Source of the DNA: Achromobacter insolitus
GTDB taxonomy: Bacteria > Pseudomonadota > Gammaproteobacteria > Burkholderiales > Burkholderiaceae_B
Direction of reading: 5' to 3'
DNA length: 64,000 nucleotides
NCBI RefSeq assembly: GCF_002209555.1
Contig: NZ_NJIF01000008.1
Span: 1-64,000, forward strand
Positions 51,376 to 60,777 of the stretch are shown here, one piece after another. Every line of letters starts with the position of its first letter. Positions within the stretch are counted from its first letter, which is position 1. The position numbers and the translations under genes are program-made. Under the pieces are notes generated by a model. It was not told where the DNA came from, made no database searches, and was given only the letters and a program-made list of their open reading frames with translations.

Positions 51376-51416
51376 CTTTCCCAGCAGGCTAGGCTGTCGC
51401 CCTTCTCTGAAGGGTA

Positions 51417-52022
51417 ATGATGACCACCGCCTACATTCCTGGATTCCTGCTCGGCCTGAGCCTGATCATGGCAATCGGCGCGCAGAACGCTTTTGTGTTG
51501 CGCCAAGGCCTGCGCCAGGAACATGTGTTTGCCGTCTGCCTGACCTGCGCCCTCTCGGACGCCATCCTGATCGGTGCCGGCGTGGCCGGCTTCGGCATGG
51601 CCGTTGGCGCCCTGCCCTGGCTGGAGCCCGCGTTGCGCTACGGCGGCGCGCTATTCCTGTTTGTCTACGCCGCGCGCAGCCTGAAGTCGGCGCTGCGCGC
51701 CCGCCACGACAATCTGACACCTTCGTCCGGGCAGACTGCGGGACGGTACGCCGCACTGGCGACCTGCCTGGCCCTGACCTGGCTCAATCCGCACGTGTAC
51801 CTGGATACCGTGGTCTTGCTCGGCTCGGTGTCCAGCCAGTACGACGGCCACAAGACCGCCTTCGCGTTAGGCGCGATTTCGGCCTCGTTTACCTTTTTCT
51901 TCGCGTTGGGCTTCGGTGCACGCCTGCTGCGGCCCGTGTTCGCCAATCCCGCCGCGTGGCGTGTCCTGGACGCCTGCGTCGCCACGGCCATGTTCGTGAT
52001 CGGCCTGCAATTGGTGCGCTGA
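51417..52022 (+). CDS. LysE/ArgO-family amino acid exporter
   Basis: This 201-residue inner-membrane protein has six predicted membrane segments and the LysE signature FLLGLSLIMAIGAQNAFVLRQGL (about 10-32) and ALTWLNPHVYLDTVVLLGS (about 118-136). ArgO/LysE exporters remove excess arginine or lysine. A second ATG at 51420 is equally possible. Its regulator is not next door. Confidence 0.9.
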   Translation: MMTTAYIPGFLLGLSLIMAIGAQNAFVLRQGLRQEHVFAVCLTCALSDAILIGAGVAGFGMAVGALPWLEPALRYGGALFLFVYAARSLKSALRARHDNLTPSSGQTAGRYAALATCLALTWLNPHVYLDTVVLLGSVSSQYDGHKTAFALGAISASFTFFFALGFGARLLRPVFANPAAWRVLDACVATAMFVIGLQLVR

Positions 52023-52046
52023 AGTGGGCGGGCCACGGCCCAGCGG

Positions 52047-52361
52047 CTACTGGCTCCTGCCCGCCCCGGCGGAGGCATTCATGTAGTCCTTCACCGTGCG
52101 GTCCTTGTTGAAGATCACCGTCAACGTCTGCTGGTTGTCCATCGCACCATAGGCGCTATTGTTGAAGTAGAACCAGCTGGCCGTCGTCCGCCCCTCGCGA
52201 TCCACGCTTTGGGAACGCGGCGGGCCATAGTCCCGGACCATTTCCTCATAGGTGGTGACGTTAAGCTTGATGTCCTGGACCTTGGCTTCGGTCAGCAGGT
52301 CGCCGGAAGGGCTGGCGCACCCCGTCACGATGGCGGCCATGAAAAGCACGGACGTTCTCAT
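52047..52361 (-). CDS. small lipoprotein with BamE/SmpA-like fold
   Basis: This 104-residue protein has an N-terminal lipobox (AAIVTGC, Cys15), so it should be acylated and sorted to the outer membrane. The mature part has the SmpA/OmlA-like alpha/beta pattern (TYEEMVRDYGPPRS, then TTASWFYFNN and TLTVIFNKDRTVKDY). It is too short to be BamE itself and is probably a related stress lipoprotein. Confidence 0.75.
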   Translation of the reverse strand: MRTSVLFMAAIVTGCASPSGDLLTEAKVQDIKLNVTTYEEMVRDYGPPRSQSVDREGRTTASWFYFNNSAYGAMDNQQTLTVIFNKDRTVKDYMNASAGAGRSQ

Positions 52362-52460
52362 TCTGTCTCCCCGGTCTGGCGGGCCGCGCCTGGCGGCCAG
52401 CCTGTTTGCGTATTCTTGATAGGCCGAGATTAGAACGCAAATTGCCCTGCCGCGGGGCGC

Positions 52461-53114
52461 TTACTCCACCTGCATCTTGCCAATGTCGGGCGCAAACGCC
52501 TGGGGTGGATGCTTGGCGATGGAGCGGCACAGCAGCTCGGACATCCCCTTGGCCAATTGCTTGTTGTTCCATTCGCCCGCGTCCGAGTACCACTTCGGCA
52601 CCCAGTTCACGGCGCCAAAAATGGAAAAGATGGCCAGCTTGGGATCGCACTCGATGATGCTGCCGTCCTCGATGCCTATGCGCACGAAATTGCGCAGCTT
52701 GGCTTCGAAACGGTCGCGCTGCTTGACGATCTCGGCGCGGTCGGCCGGCTCCAGCGCATGTTCCTCGGTGATGATGACGCAGCGGCTCATTTCACTGAGC
52801 GTCACCTGCAGATACAGGCGCAGCGCGAGTTGCAGCTTTTCCAGGCCGGTACCGCCATGGCGTTCTGCCTCTTCGATGGCCTCGAACCCCACCCGTAGCG
52901 CCTCGGCAAACGCCTCGTACAGCAGGGCATGCTTGTTCGGAAAATAGTGGTACAGGGCTGCCTTGGTGACGCCCAGGCTGGTCGCGATGTCTCCCAGCGA
53001 AGTCGCGTGGAACCCCTTCTGGTTGAACGCGGCAATCGCTTGGCGCAGCAGCGCTTCGCGCTTCAATTGGTGCATCGCCTTGTGCGTCGGCACCGAATTA
53101 TTCCATGTTGCCAC
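52461..53114 (-). CDS. TetR-family transcriptional regulator
   Basis: This 217-residue protein has the TetR HTH at about 20-66 (AIAAFNQKGFHATSLGDIATSLGVTKAALYHYFPNKHALL) and a helical ligand-binding C-terminal domain. It lies 42 bp downstream of the E3 gene on the same strand, at the end of the acyl-CoA/Liv operon, and probably represses it in response to an acyl-CoA or free acid (inference). Confidence 0.85.
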   Translation of the reverse strand: MATWNNSVPTHKAMHQLKREALLRQAIAAFNQKGFHATSLGDIATSLGVTKAALYHYFPNKHALLYEAFAEALRVGFEAIEEAERHGGTGLEKLQLALRLYLQVTLSEMSRCVIITEEHALEPADRAEIVKQRDRFEAKLRNFVRIGIEDGSIIECDPKLAIFSIFGAVNWVPKWYSDAGEWNNKQLAKGMSELLCRSIAKHPPQAFAPDIGKMQVE

Positions 53115-53156
53115 TGATCAAACCCTCCCGGTGAATTGCGTGGACCGGCCGCATAT

Positions 53157-54596
53157 TTAACTTTTTTTCCCTGAGAGGAACAACTCGGTGAGCGTTCCCT
53201 CGTACGCCTCGGCAGCAAACGCCAGCGTCTCGGACAGGCTCGGGTGCGGGTGTATGGTGAGCGCGATGTCGCCGGGCTCCGCGCCCATTTCGATGGCCAA
53301 CGCCGCCTCGGCGATCAGGTCGCCCGCCTGCGGCCCCACCATGCCCACCCCCAGCAAGGCACCGGTCTGCGGGTCGACCAGAATCTTGGTCAGTCCCTCG
53401 CCGCGTCCCAGGCTCAGCGCGCGGCCGCTGGCCGCCCACGGGAAGCTGGCCGATTCAAACGCCACGCCGTCCCGGCGCGCGACCGTCTCGGTCAAGCCCA
53501 CCCACGCCACTTCCGGATCCGTATAAGCGACCGCCGGAATGACCTTGGCGTCGTTGCCTGCCTTTCTGCCCGCGGCCACTTCGGCTGCCACCTTGCCTTC
53601 GTAGGCCGCCTTGTGCGCCAACATCGGTTCACCGACGACATCGCCGATGGCAAAAATGTGGGCAACATTGGTGCGCTGGCGCTGGTCCACGGGGATGAAA
53701 CCGCGTTCATCCACATGGACTCCGGCGCGATCAGCGCCGATCCTGGCCCCGTTGGGCCGGCGGCCGGCCGCAACCAAGACGGCATCATACACCTGGGGTC
53801 CGGCGCCTTGCGGCCTGTCGAACACGACGTGCACCCCGTCCTCCTGGGCGCTGGCCGAGACCACCCGCGTGCCCGTCAAGATAGCCTCGTAACGGCTGGC
53901 CACCCGTTGCTCCAGCGGCTTCACCAAATCGCGATCGCATCCGGGCAACAAGCCCTCCGTCAACTCCACTACCGTCACGCGGGCGCCCAGCGCCGCGTAG
54001 ACCGTGGCCAACTCCATGCCAATGATGCCGCCGCCCACGACGAGCAGGCGCCGGGGCACTTCCTTGAGCGCCAGGGCGCCACTGGAATCCATGACGCGCG
54101 GATCTTCCGGCAGGTCCGCCAGACGCACGGGGTGCGAACCCACGGCAATGACCGCCTGCTTGAAGCGCACGGCCGGGCCGCCAGCGACCGCAAGGGTGTG
54201 GGGGCCGGTGAACTGCCCCACGCCGTGCACGACACGCACATTGCGACGCCGCGCCAGGCCAGCCAGTCCGCCGTTCAATTTGGCGACCAGCGCCTCCTTC
54301 CATTGCCGCAGCTTGTCCAGACGGATGCGCGGCTCGCCGAATTCGATACCCAGCTCGTGCAGGCCGCGCGTCTCTTCCAGCGCGCCAGCCGCATGCAGCA
54401 GCGCCTTGGAGGGGATGCAGCCCACGTTCAGGCATACGCCCCCCAAAGCCGGACGATCCTCGACCAGCGTCACCGACATTCCCAGATCGGCGGCGCGGAA
54501 CGCCGCTGTATAGCCGCCCGGCCCTCCGCCCAGCACCAGCAGATCCGCATCCATGCTCTCGTCCAAGGGAGGTCCTTTTTTTTGATCCATCTGCAT
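53157..54596 (-). CDS. lpdA: dihydrolipoyl dehydrogenase (E3)
   Basis: This 479-residue flavoprotein has FAD-binding GGGPGGYTAA (23-32), the redox disulfide GVCLNVGC (Cys55 and Cys60), the NAD site GGGIIGMELA (about 190) and the C-terminal HPHPSLSE with catalytic His. It reoxidises the lipoyl group of 2-oxoacid dehydrogenase complexes. No lipoyl domain is fused. Its place in one operon with the E2 gene at the right edge suggests a dedicated complex. Confidence 0.9.
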   Translation of the reverse strand: MQMDQKKGPPLDESMDADLLVLGGGPGGYTAAFRAADLGMSVTLVEDRPALGGVCLNVGCIPSKALLHAAGALEETRGLHELGIEFGEPRIRLDKLRQWKEALVAKLNGGLAGLARRRNVRVVHGVGQFTGPHTLAVAGGPAVRFKQAVIAVGSHPVRLADLPEDPRVMDSSGALALKEVPRRLLVVGGGIIGMELATVYAALGARVTVVELTEGLLPGCDRDLVKPLEQRVASRYEAILTGTRVVSASAQEDGVHVVFDRPQGAGPQVYDAVLVAAGRRPNGARIGADRAGVHVDERGFIPVDQRQRTNVAHIFAIGDVVGEPMLAHKAAYEGKVAAEVAAGRKAGNDAKVIPAVAYTDPEVAWVGLTETVARRDGVAFESASFPWAASGRALSLGRGEGLTKILVDPQTGALLGVGMVGPQAGDLIAEAALAIEMGAEPGDIALTIHPHPSLSETLAFAAEAYEGTLTELFLSGKKS

Positions 54597-54602
54597 GTCT
54601 GC

Positions 54603-55328
54603 CTATTCCGTTCTGCCCGCGCCCAGATAGGCGCGGGAAAGCTCCGCGCCCGCGTTGCTCGTCAGCACGTCGCGCGTGCCCTCGAAGACCGTCTTGCCGT
54701 GCTTGAGCACATAGCCGAAATCGGCCACCCTGAGCGCCAGGCTGGCCATTTGCTCGCTCAGCAGCACCACCCGGCCGCCCTGCGCGCAATATTGCTTGAT
54801 GAAGTCGAATATCTGCGCGACCACGATCGGCGCCAGCCCCAGGGAAGGTTCGTCCAGCAGCACGCAGCGCGGCTCGTGCAGCGTAGCCATGGACAGGATC
54901 AGCATCTGCTGCTGGCCGCCGCTCAAGGTCCCGGCCTTTGCCGCGCGCCGTTGCGCCAGCACCGGAAAGTTGCCGTACACCTGCTCCAGGGCAGTCTTGA
55001 AGTTGCCCTTGGGCTTGCGAAAATGCCAGGCGGTGATCAGGTTTTCCTCAACCGTGTGCTGATGGAAGATGCGTCGCCCCTCCATCGCATGCGCCAAGCC
55101 GCGCCGCGCGCGCTCGTGGGGCGGCAAACGGGATATGTCTTCACCATCCAGCAGAATCTGCCCGCCCTTGATGGGGGTGACTCCAGATATGGCTCGCATC
55201 AGCGACGATTTGCCGGCTCCATTGGCGCCGATCAACGCCGTGATGCCATCGGGGCGCGCGGTCAGGCTGACGCCGCGCACGGCGTCGATCGCGCCGTAGC
55301 TGACCTGCAGATTGCGGACTTCAAGCAT
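54603..55328 (-). CDS. ABC transporter ATP-binding protein, LivF-like
   Basis: This protein of 241 residues is the LivF-type ATPase: Walker A GANGAGKSS (about 33-41), signature LSGGQQQM, Walker B VLLDEPSLGLAP. The ATG at 55328 has GAGGAG upstream and overlaps the LivM-LivG gene by 8 bp; a TTG at 55349 is in frame but less likely. It is part of the second Liv-type importer of the window. Confidence 0.9.
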   Translation of the reverse strand: MLEVRNLQVSYGAIDAVRGVSLTARPDGITALIGANGAGKSSLMRAISGVTPIKGGQILLDGEDISRLPPHERARRGLAHAMEGRRIFHQHTVEENLITAWHFRKPKGNFKTALEQVYGNFPVLAQRRAAKAGTLSGGQQQMLILSMATLHEPRCVLLDEPSLGLAPIVVAQIFDFIKQYCAQGGRVVLLSEQMASLALRVADFGYVLKHGKTVFEGTRDVLTSNAGAELSRAYLGAGRTE

Positions 55329-57135
55329 GGGCGGGCTCCTCGACGCCAAGATAGGCCTGTATCACGGCCGGGTCGGCGCGCATACCGTCCATGTCGCCCC
55401 GATAGATTTCCTCGCCGGCTTCGAACACCACGACTTCCTCCACGAGTTCGGCCAGGAAATCCATGTGGTGATCGATGATCATGATGGCTACGCCATGGTC
55501 CCGCGCCAGGCGGACCAGCCGGATCAGGTGCTCCGATTCCAGCTCGGACAGGCCGGCGGCCGGCTCGTCCAGCAACAGCAATTCCGGATCGCTGGCCAGG
55601 GCGCGGGCGACCTCGGCCAGGCGCTGGATGCCATACGGCAGTTCGCTCATGATGGCGTCCGCGTGACCGGCCAGCCCGGCGGCCTGCATCAGCGCTTCGA
55701 CCTGGCGCAGCAACGCGCCCTCCTCGCGCCTGGCGCCCGGCGTGTTGAACGCCGCGGCCAGGGCGCCATGCCGGTAACGGCGATGGGCCCCCATCAGGAT
55801 GTTTTCCCGCACAGTGAAGCTGGGCACGTTGCGCGGGTCCTGAAAGGTGCGCGTAATGCCAGCCTGCGCCACTTTGTGGGAGGGCCGCCCCGCGATGTCC
55901 TGGCCCTTGTACAAAATGCGTCCCGACGTAGGCGCGTAGATGCCGCTGATTACATTGACCAGGGTGCTCTTGCCCGAGCCATTGGGGCCGACAAGGGCCG
56001 TGATGCTGCCGGCGCGCAACTCAAGCGAAACGCCTGCAAGCGCGCGCAGGCCCGAGAACTCCATGACCACGTCCTCGACGCGCACCAGTGCCTGAGTCCC
56101 CTCGGCCCGCGCCGCGGATTCGCGCCGCGACAGCGGGGGTTCCGCCGCGCCGGATGCTGCGGGACGCAACTGGTCGAACTTGCTGTAGCGCGTCTGCGTG
56201 CGCAGCAAACCGGCCAGGCCCTTGGGCAGCAAGGTAAAGATGAACACCAGGATCAGGCCGTACACGATGTACTGGTAGTCATTGAAGGCCTGCAACTTCT
56301 GCGGCAGGTAGGTGAACAGCACCGCGCCGTAGACTTGCCCTGCCAGCGACCCCAGTCCGCCCACGATGGACATCACCAGGATCTCGATGGACCGCATCAG
56401 GCCGAAGCTTTCCGGTGTCAGGTAGCCGATCATGTGCGCATAAAAGCCGCCCGCCAGCCCCGCGAGTCCACCACTAATGGCGTAGGCCGCGCGCTTGACG
56501 GCTGCCTGCGATATGCCGAGCGAACCGGCGGCGATTTCGCTGACGTGCACGGCGTAGAACGCTCTGCCGAAGTGGCTTTTGACGAAGTTGCGCAACATCA
56601 GCATAACGACCAGCAGCACCACCAGCAGGATGCGGAAGTACGCGACGGTATCGATGCTCCAGCCGAAGATCTGCAAAGTGCCGATCTGCGACGAGGGGAT
56701 GCCCCGCATGCCCATTACCCCGCCCGTCACGCCGCGCAATTCGCGCGCCAGTTCATAGACAATCAGGCCGAAGCCCAGCGACATCATCGCCAGATAAAAC
56801 TCGCGCACGCGGCCTGCCGGGCCAGCCAGCAGCAACCCCACCGCGGCTGCGCCAAAGGTGGCCAGCACCAGCGCCACCGGAAACGGCACGCCCCAGGACT
56901 TCATTGCGATCGCGCTGGCATAGGCGCCGATGGCGAAGAAGCCGGCGTGGCCCAGCGAAATCTGGCCGCTTATGCCGGTCAGCATATTGATGCCCTGCGC
57001 AAGCAGGATGTTGATGATGACGAAGCTCCACATCTGGACCGTGCCGGTGGCAACATGGCCGGCGCCCACTGCCAGCGCCACGGCCAGCGCGCCCAGCGTC
57101 CAGGAGTTCGACAGAATATTCCCTAGCTGTTTCAT
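55321..57135 (-). CDS. fused LivM permease-LivG ATPase (second copy)
   Basis: This 604-residue protein has a LivM permease at 1-320 (INMLTGISGQISLGHAGFFAIG, GGLGSLAGQVYG) and a LivG ATPase at about 355-604, with Walker A GPNGSGKST and the divergent signature LPYGIQRLAEVARAL, then Walker B LLLDEPAAGLS. The frame stays open beyond 57135 but the LivM fold begins at that ATG. The fused design matches the copy at 31065-32846, but sequence and linker differ. Confidence 0.9.
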   Translation of the reverse strand: MKQLGNILSNSWTLGALAVALAVGAGHVATGTVQMWSFVIINILLAQGINMLTGISGQISLGHAGFFAIGAYASAIAMKSWGVPFPVALVLATFGAAAVGLLLAGPAGRVREFYLAMMSLGFGLIVYELARELRGVTGGVMGMRGIPSSQIGTLQIFGWSIDTVAYFRILLVVLLVVMLMLRNFVKSHFGRAFYAVHVSEIAAGSLGISQAAVKRAAYAISGGLAGLAGGFYAHMIGYLTPESFGLMRSIEILVMSIVGGLGSLAGQVYGAVLFTYLPQKLQAFNDYQYIVYGLILVFIFTLLPKGLAGLLRTQTRYSKFDQLRPAASGAAEPPLSRRESAARAEGTQALVRVEDVVMEFSGLRALAGVSLELRAGSITALVGPNGSGKSTLVNVISGIYAPTSGRILYKGQDIAGRPSHKVAQAGITRTFQDPRNVPSFTVRENILMGAHRRYRHGALAAAFNTPGARREEGALLRQVEALMQAAGLAGHADAIMSELPYGIQRLAEVARALASDPELLLLDEPAAGLSELESEHLIRLVRLARDHGVAIMIIDHHMDFLAELVEEVVVFEAGEEIYRGDMDGMRADPAVIQAYLGVEEPAHA

Positions 57136-57140
57136 CGTCC

Positions 57141-58025
57141 TCACACCTTCACTGTTTCGCGCTTGCCGAACAGGCCCTGAGGCCGGATCGTCAACACACC
57201 GATCAAGAGCACAAAGGCGACGACCTCGGCCGCCGCAGGCGAGACATAGCCGCCCACCAGCTTTTCCAGAATGCCAAGAATCAGCCCACCCACCAGCGAG
57301 CCGAATGCGCTGCCCATGCCGCCCATGACGGCCGCGACAAACGCCAGGATCAGCAGGTGCAGGCCGAAGTTCGGATCCACGGTGCCCGATACCTGTGACA
57401 CCAGAATGCCGGCGATGCCCGCCAGCACGCCGCTCACCAGGAACGAGAAGACCACCACCCGGTAAACCGGTATGCCCATCAACGCCGCCAGGTCGCGATC
57501 GTGGGCGACCGCGCGCACGCCGTAGCCCCAGATGGAATGGCGCAGAAACAGTTCCATCAGACCGACGATCATCACGCTGATGACAAACACCGCGATGTAT
57601 TGCAGGGAGATGTAGGCGCCCATGAACTCCACCGTGTCCGTGCTGCTGAAAAGCACGTCCGGAAACGCCACGGCCTGGGTGCCGAACAACCAGCTCGCCA
57701 CGCCCTGCAGGAAAATGCCTATGCCCAGGGTGGATACCACCCACCCCATGCTGCCGGCGATGCGCCGCGTAGGCCGCACGCCGACGACCTCTACTACCCA
57801 CAGGATGAAGGCCGTGGCCAGCAGCGACACGCCCACCGCCAGGAACACGTTGACCCCCGCGCCGACCATGACGGCTGTGAGCATCGCTCCGGCCATCAAC
57901 ACCGACCCTTGCCCAAAATTGAGCACGCGCGTGGTCCAGAACGTCAGGTTCAGGCCCAGGCCGATCAGCGCATAGGCGGCGCCCACGCTCAGTCCCGACA
58001 CGATCATTTGGATAAAGAAATCCAT
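57141..58025 (-). CDS. ABC transporter permease, LivH-like
   Basis: This protein of 294 residues has about eight membrane segments and the LivH pattern (SGLSVGAAYALIGLGLNLTF at the N-terminus, VLNFGQGSVLMAG, and GGMGSAFGSLVGGLILG near the end). The ATG at 58025 follows GATGATGG and is preferred to that at 58040. It lies 5 bp upstream of the LivM-LivG gene. Confidence 0.9.
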   Translation of the reverse strand: MDFFIQMIVSGLSVGAAYALIGLGLNLTFWTTRVLNFGQGSVLMAGAMLTAVMVGAGVNVFLAVGVSLLATAFILWVVEVVGVRPTRRIAGSMGWVVSTLGIGIFLQGVASWLFGTQAVAFPDVLFSSTDTVEFMGAYISLQYIAVFVISVMIVGLMELFLRHSIWGYGVRAVAHDRDLAALMGIPVYRVVVFSFLVSGVLAGIAGILVSQVSGTVDPNFGLHLLILAFVAAVMGGMGSAFGSLVGGLILGILEKLVGGYVSPAAAEVVAFVLLIGVLTIRPQGLFGKRETVKV

Positions 58026-58091
58026 ATCACCATCATCCATGCAGGCAGGCGCGGTCCGGCGCCGCCTGGCGCCGAACGCTCGCCGCGCCGA

Positions 58092-59303
58092 TTACTGGGC
58101 GACCGGCTGCAGCCGGACCTTGTCGTCCTTCTTCACGTACTCGAACACCTTGACGCCGTCCGTCTCGATTCCGTGGTGGCGATCCTTCGAGAAGTTGTAG
58201 GTGGTGTTGACGCCCGGGAAGTCCTTGATCGACTCGATCGCCGCGATGACGGCTTTGGGGTCGGTGGAATTGGCCTGGCGGATACCCTCGAACAGGACAT
58301 TGGCGGCGTCGTAGCCGTTGGACACGGAGATCGCCATGAACAGCTGCGGATTCTCCGGATCGTTGCCCCACCAGCGGTCCGCGCCGTACTTCGCCTTATA
58401 GGCCTTGGCGAAGTCCGCCGCGGCAGGACGCATGGGATTGCCGAACGCGCCTATCATCGTGCCCAAGGTGCCCAGCGTCAGGTCGCCCGCGCCTTCCTGA
58501 TAGGGTTGCCCCAGGGCGCCGTTGGAAGCAACCAGCGGCACGTTCACGTTGAGCCGGGCCATCGTCCGGCGCAGAACGGCCAGGTCCTTGCCCAGTCCAA
58601 TGGCGGCAATGGCGTCGACGTTGGCGCGCTTCATGCGCGCGACCTGCGCAGTCATGTCCTGCGCGCCCTGGTTGTAGGAGTCGGTCGCGACCGGCTTGGC
58701 GCCGCCATTCTTGCCGATGGAAGCGGACAGGTAATCGACCCCCGTCACGCCGTAGGCGGTGCTTTCATGCACGATGCCGATGCGCTTGAAGCGCTTGGCC
58801 AGGTACTCGCCCATCGCCACGGCCTCGATGTCATTCTGCAGCGCGAACGAGAAGACATTGGGGCGCGGCTTCTCGCCCGTCTTCTCGCCCGCATAGGTCA
58901 CGACGGGTGTCTGCGCGATGGGATTCATGTAGGGCCGGCCATCGGCCTGGGCCATGTCGATCACGGCCAGCGTCGGGCCGCTGCCGGCCGGACCGATGAT
59001 GCCGACGATCTCCTTGTTGTCCAGGATGGCGCGCATGTTCTGCACGGCGCGGTCCGGATTCAACTGGTCGTCCAGCAGCATCGCGATCTCGATCTTCTTG
59101 CCATTGATGCCGCCTTTGGCATTCCATTGCTCGACCGCCAGTTCGACGGCCCGGCGATTGCCCTCGCCGAATTCGCTGTAGGGGCCGGTCAGCGCCGACG
59201 TCATGCCGATCTTGATGGTATCTGCCGCCAACGCGGATCCCGAAACCAATGCAGCCACCGCGACCGCCAGCCACGCAGGCGTGGATTTCCTGTACCAGGA
59301 CAT
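58092..59303 (-). CDS. ABC transporter substrate-binding protein, LivK-like
   Basis: This 403-residue periplasmic protein has a signal peptide (SWYRKSTPAWLAVAVAALVSG, cleavage after about residue 26) and the type I binding fold (IKIGMTSALTGPYSEFGEG, LLDDQLNPDRAVQNM, GIIGPAGSGPTLAV). The ribosome site is AGGAGGAGACAAC. It is the importer's receptor; given the acyl-CoA enzymes upstream in the operon the ligand is probably a carboxylic acid rather than an amino acid. Confidence 0.9.
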   Translation of the reverse strand: MSWYRKSTPAWLAVAVAALVSGSALAADTIKIGMTSALTGPYSEFGEGNRRAVELAVEQWNAKGGINGKKIEIAMLLDDQLNPDRAVQNMRAILDNKEIVGIIGPAGSGPTLAVIDMAQADGRPYMNPIAQTPVVTYAGEKTGEKPRPNVFSFALQNDIEAVAMGEYLAKRFKRIGIVHESTAYGVTGVDYLSASIGKNGGAKPVATDSYNQGAQDMTAQVARMKRANVDAIAAIGLGKDLAVLRRTMARLNVNVPLVASNGALGQPYQEGAGDLTLGTLGTMIGAFGNPMRPAAADFAKAYKAKYGADRWWGNDPENPQLFMAISVSNGYDAANVLFEGIRQANSTDPKAVIAAIESIKDFPGVNTTYNFSKDRHHGIETDGVKVFEYVKKDDKVRLQPVAQ

Positions 59304-59375
59304 GTTGTCTCCTCCTAGGTTCTTGCACGTTGTAGTGACGCGCTCCGAGGTTGCGGAGCGCCATCCGCCGGCCTC

Positions 59376-60734
59376 TCAGCGGGCCGTCTGGATCTCTTTG
59401 AAAGCGGCGAGGACGTCGCCCAGGTCGGCATGCGGCAGCGCGGCCGCGAATCGCTCGAGATGGTCGTAGGCCTGTTGCGCCACGCCGGTCTCCTCGCCGA
59501 TGCCGCGCACCAGCGCCGACACGCGCGCGCGGTCATAGCTGTATTCGGTGTGGTCCGTGTCCATGCGCACGATCATGGGTTCGTCCGCGTTCTCCAGATC
59601 CGCCTCTATCCGGCAGGCGAGCAACCCCAGCGACTCATCGGCGTGCAGCCGGATCCGCGGAATCAGTCCCGCAACGGCCGCATCGTCGAATTGCGCCATG
59701 CGCGCGATGGTGGGTGTTCCGTGGAGCAAGGTCGTGGCCACGCAGAACTGGGTACTCATCAGCGTCCCGGAAATACTTTGGAACGGGCCTTCCTTGTCCA
59801 TGCCCGCGTAGCCCACCACGGTGGGATTGAGATGCACGCGCAGGGCTCGCACGGCCGCGGCGCGCGCGCCCAGCAGTTCGCGCAACTGGAGGCAGGCGCG
59901 GACCGGCGTCTGGTTCAGCGCGCAGACCGGATAGGGCTTGAACGTCACCTTGAGCAGCGACCAGTCCTGGCCAAGCCGGCCGCCGATGGCATCGACGTCG
60001 CACTCCGCCCGGACGAAGCCACGGACAAAGCCCGACTTGCCCTCGAAAGCTCCCTCCGCGGAGACCGAGCCCTTGGCTGCCAGCGTCGCCGCTGCCAGCC
60101 CGTTGCGCCCGGCCATGCCGACCTGGTAGCGCCATTCGTCCGTGCCATCACCGAAGGATTGCAGGATGCCGCCCGTGAAAGAAGCGGCGTTGGACAGGGC
60201 CGCGGCGCAGCGGTCCACCGGCAACCGCCACAGGCGGGCGACGGCCGCCGCCGCGGCGATCGTGCCATACAGCGGCGAGGCGCGCAGGCCCGCCGCGGTG
60301 GTCCGGGCGGAGAAGGCGGTTTCCAGCGCGCCGCCGATTTCATAACCGGCCACCAGCGCCGGCACGAAGTCCTCCATGCTGCCCTCGCCCTGCTCCAGCA
60401 ACGCGGTCAAGAGTGGCAGCAGGATCGCGCCGAAGTGAGCCACCCCGCAAGTATCCTCTTGCGCCCTTCCATGGAACAGGGCCGCATTGGCCAGCGCTGC
60501 CCCCGCGACCGTGCTGCGGCGGCCGCTGCCCAACAGCGTGGCGCCGCCCGGACGCTCTCCATCCATGGCCAGGGCGGCCTCTTCGGCCAAGCCAAAGAAC
60601 GGCGTGGGGTGCGAGCCCAATGCAATGCCATAGCCATTAAGCACGCAGGCGCGGGCCTTTTCGATCACCGGCGCGGGAAGATTGCCGATGGTCAGGCCCG
60701 CCGAGAACGTCGCGAATTGTGTGGCCAGATTCAT
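59376..60734 (-). CDS. MmgE/PrpD family protein
   Basis: This 452-residue protein has the all-helical N-terminal domain and small alpha/beta lid of the MmgE/PrpD fold (FHGRAQEDTCGVAHFGAILLPLLTALLEQGEG is the active-site-lining region, about 88-119). The family includes 2-methylcitrate dehydratase PrpD and cis-aconitate decarboxylase, but many members are assigned to other hydroxy-acid dehydrations or epimerisations. It lies between the acyl-CoA synthetase and the Liv receptor genes and probably acts on the imported acid. Confidence 0.85.
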   Translation of the reverse strand: MNLATQFATFSAGLTIGNLPAPVIEKARACVLNGYGIALGSHPTPFFGLAEEAALAMDGERPGGATLLGSGRRSTVAGAALANAALFHGRAQEDTCGVAHFGAILLPLLTALLEQGEGSMEDFVPALVAGYEIGGALETAFSARTTAAGLRASPLYGTIAAAAAVARLWRLPVDRCAAALSNAASFTGGILQSFGDGTDEWRYQVGMAGRNGLAAATLAAKGSVSAEGAFEGKSGFVRGFVRAECDVDAIGGRLGQDWSLLKVTFKPYPVCALNQTPVRACLQLRELLGARAAAVRALRVHLNPTVVGYAGMDKEGPFQSISGTLMSTQFCVATTLLHGTPTIARMAQFDDAAVAGLIPRIRLHADESLGLLACRIEADLENADEPMIVRMDTDHTEYSYDRARVSALVRGIGEETGVAQQAYDHLERFAAALPHADLGDVLAAFKEIQTAR

Positions 60735-60777
60735 GTTGTCACCCCCTGTTTTCTTGTGCTGTCCGGTTGCTGCTGCA

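Noticed and set aside
51241-51416. Lysine riboswitch upstream of the LysE/ArgO exporter gene
   Set aside because: The 176-bp gap lacks the conserved lysine aptamer junction; a protein operator dyad explains the visible structure better.
57135-57801. Extension of the LivM-LivG frame to 57801
   Set aside because: The extension overlaps the LivH gene in another frame and its translation is not membrane-like; the LivM fold begins at 57135.
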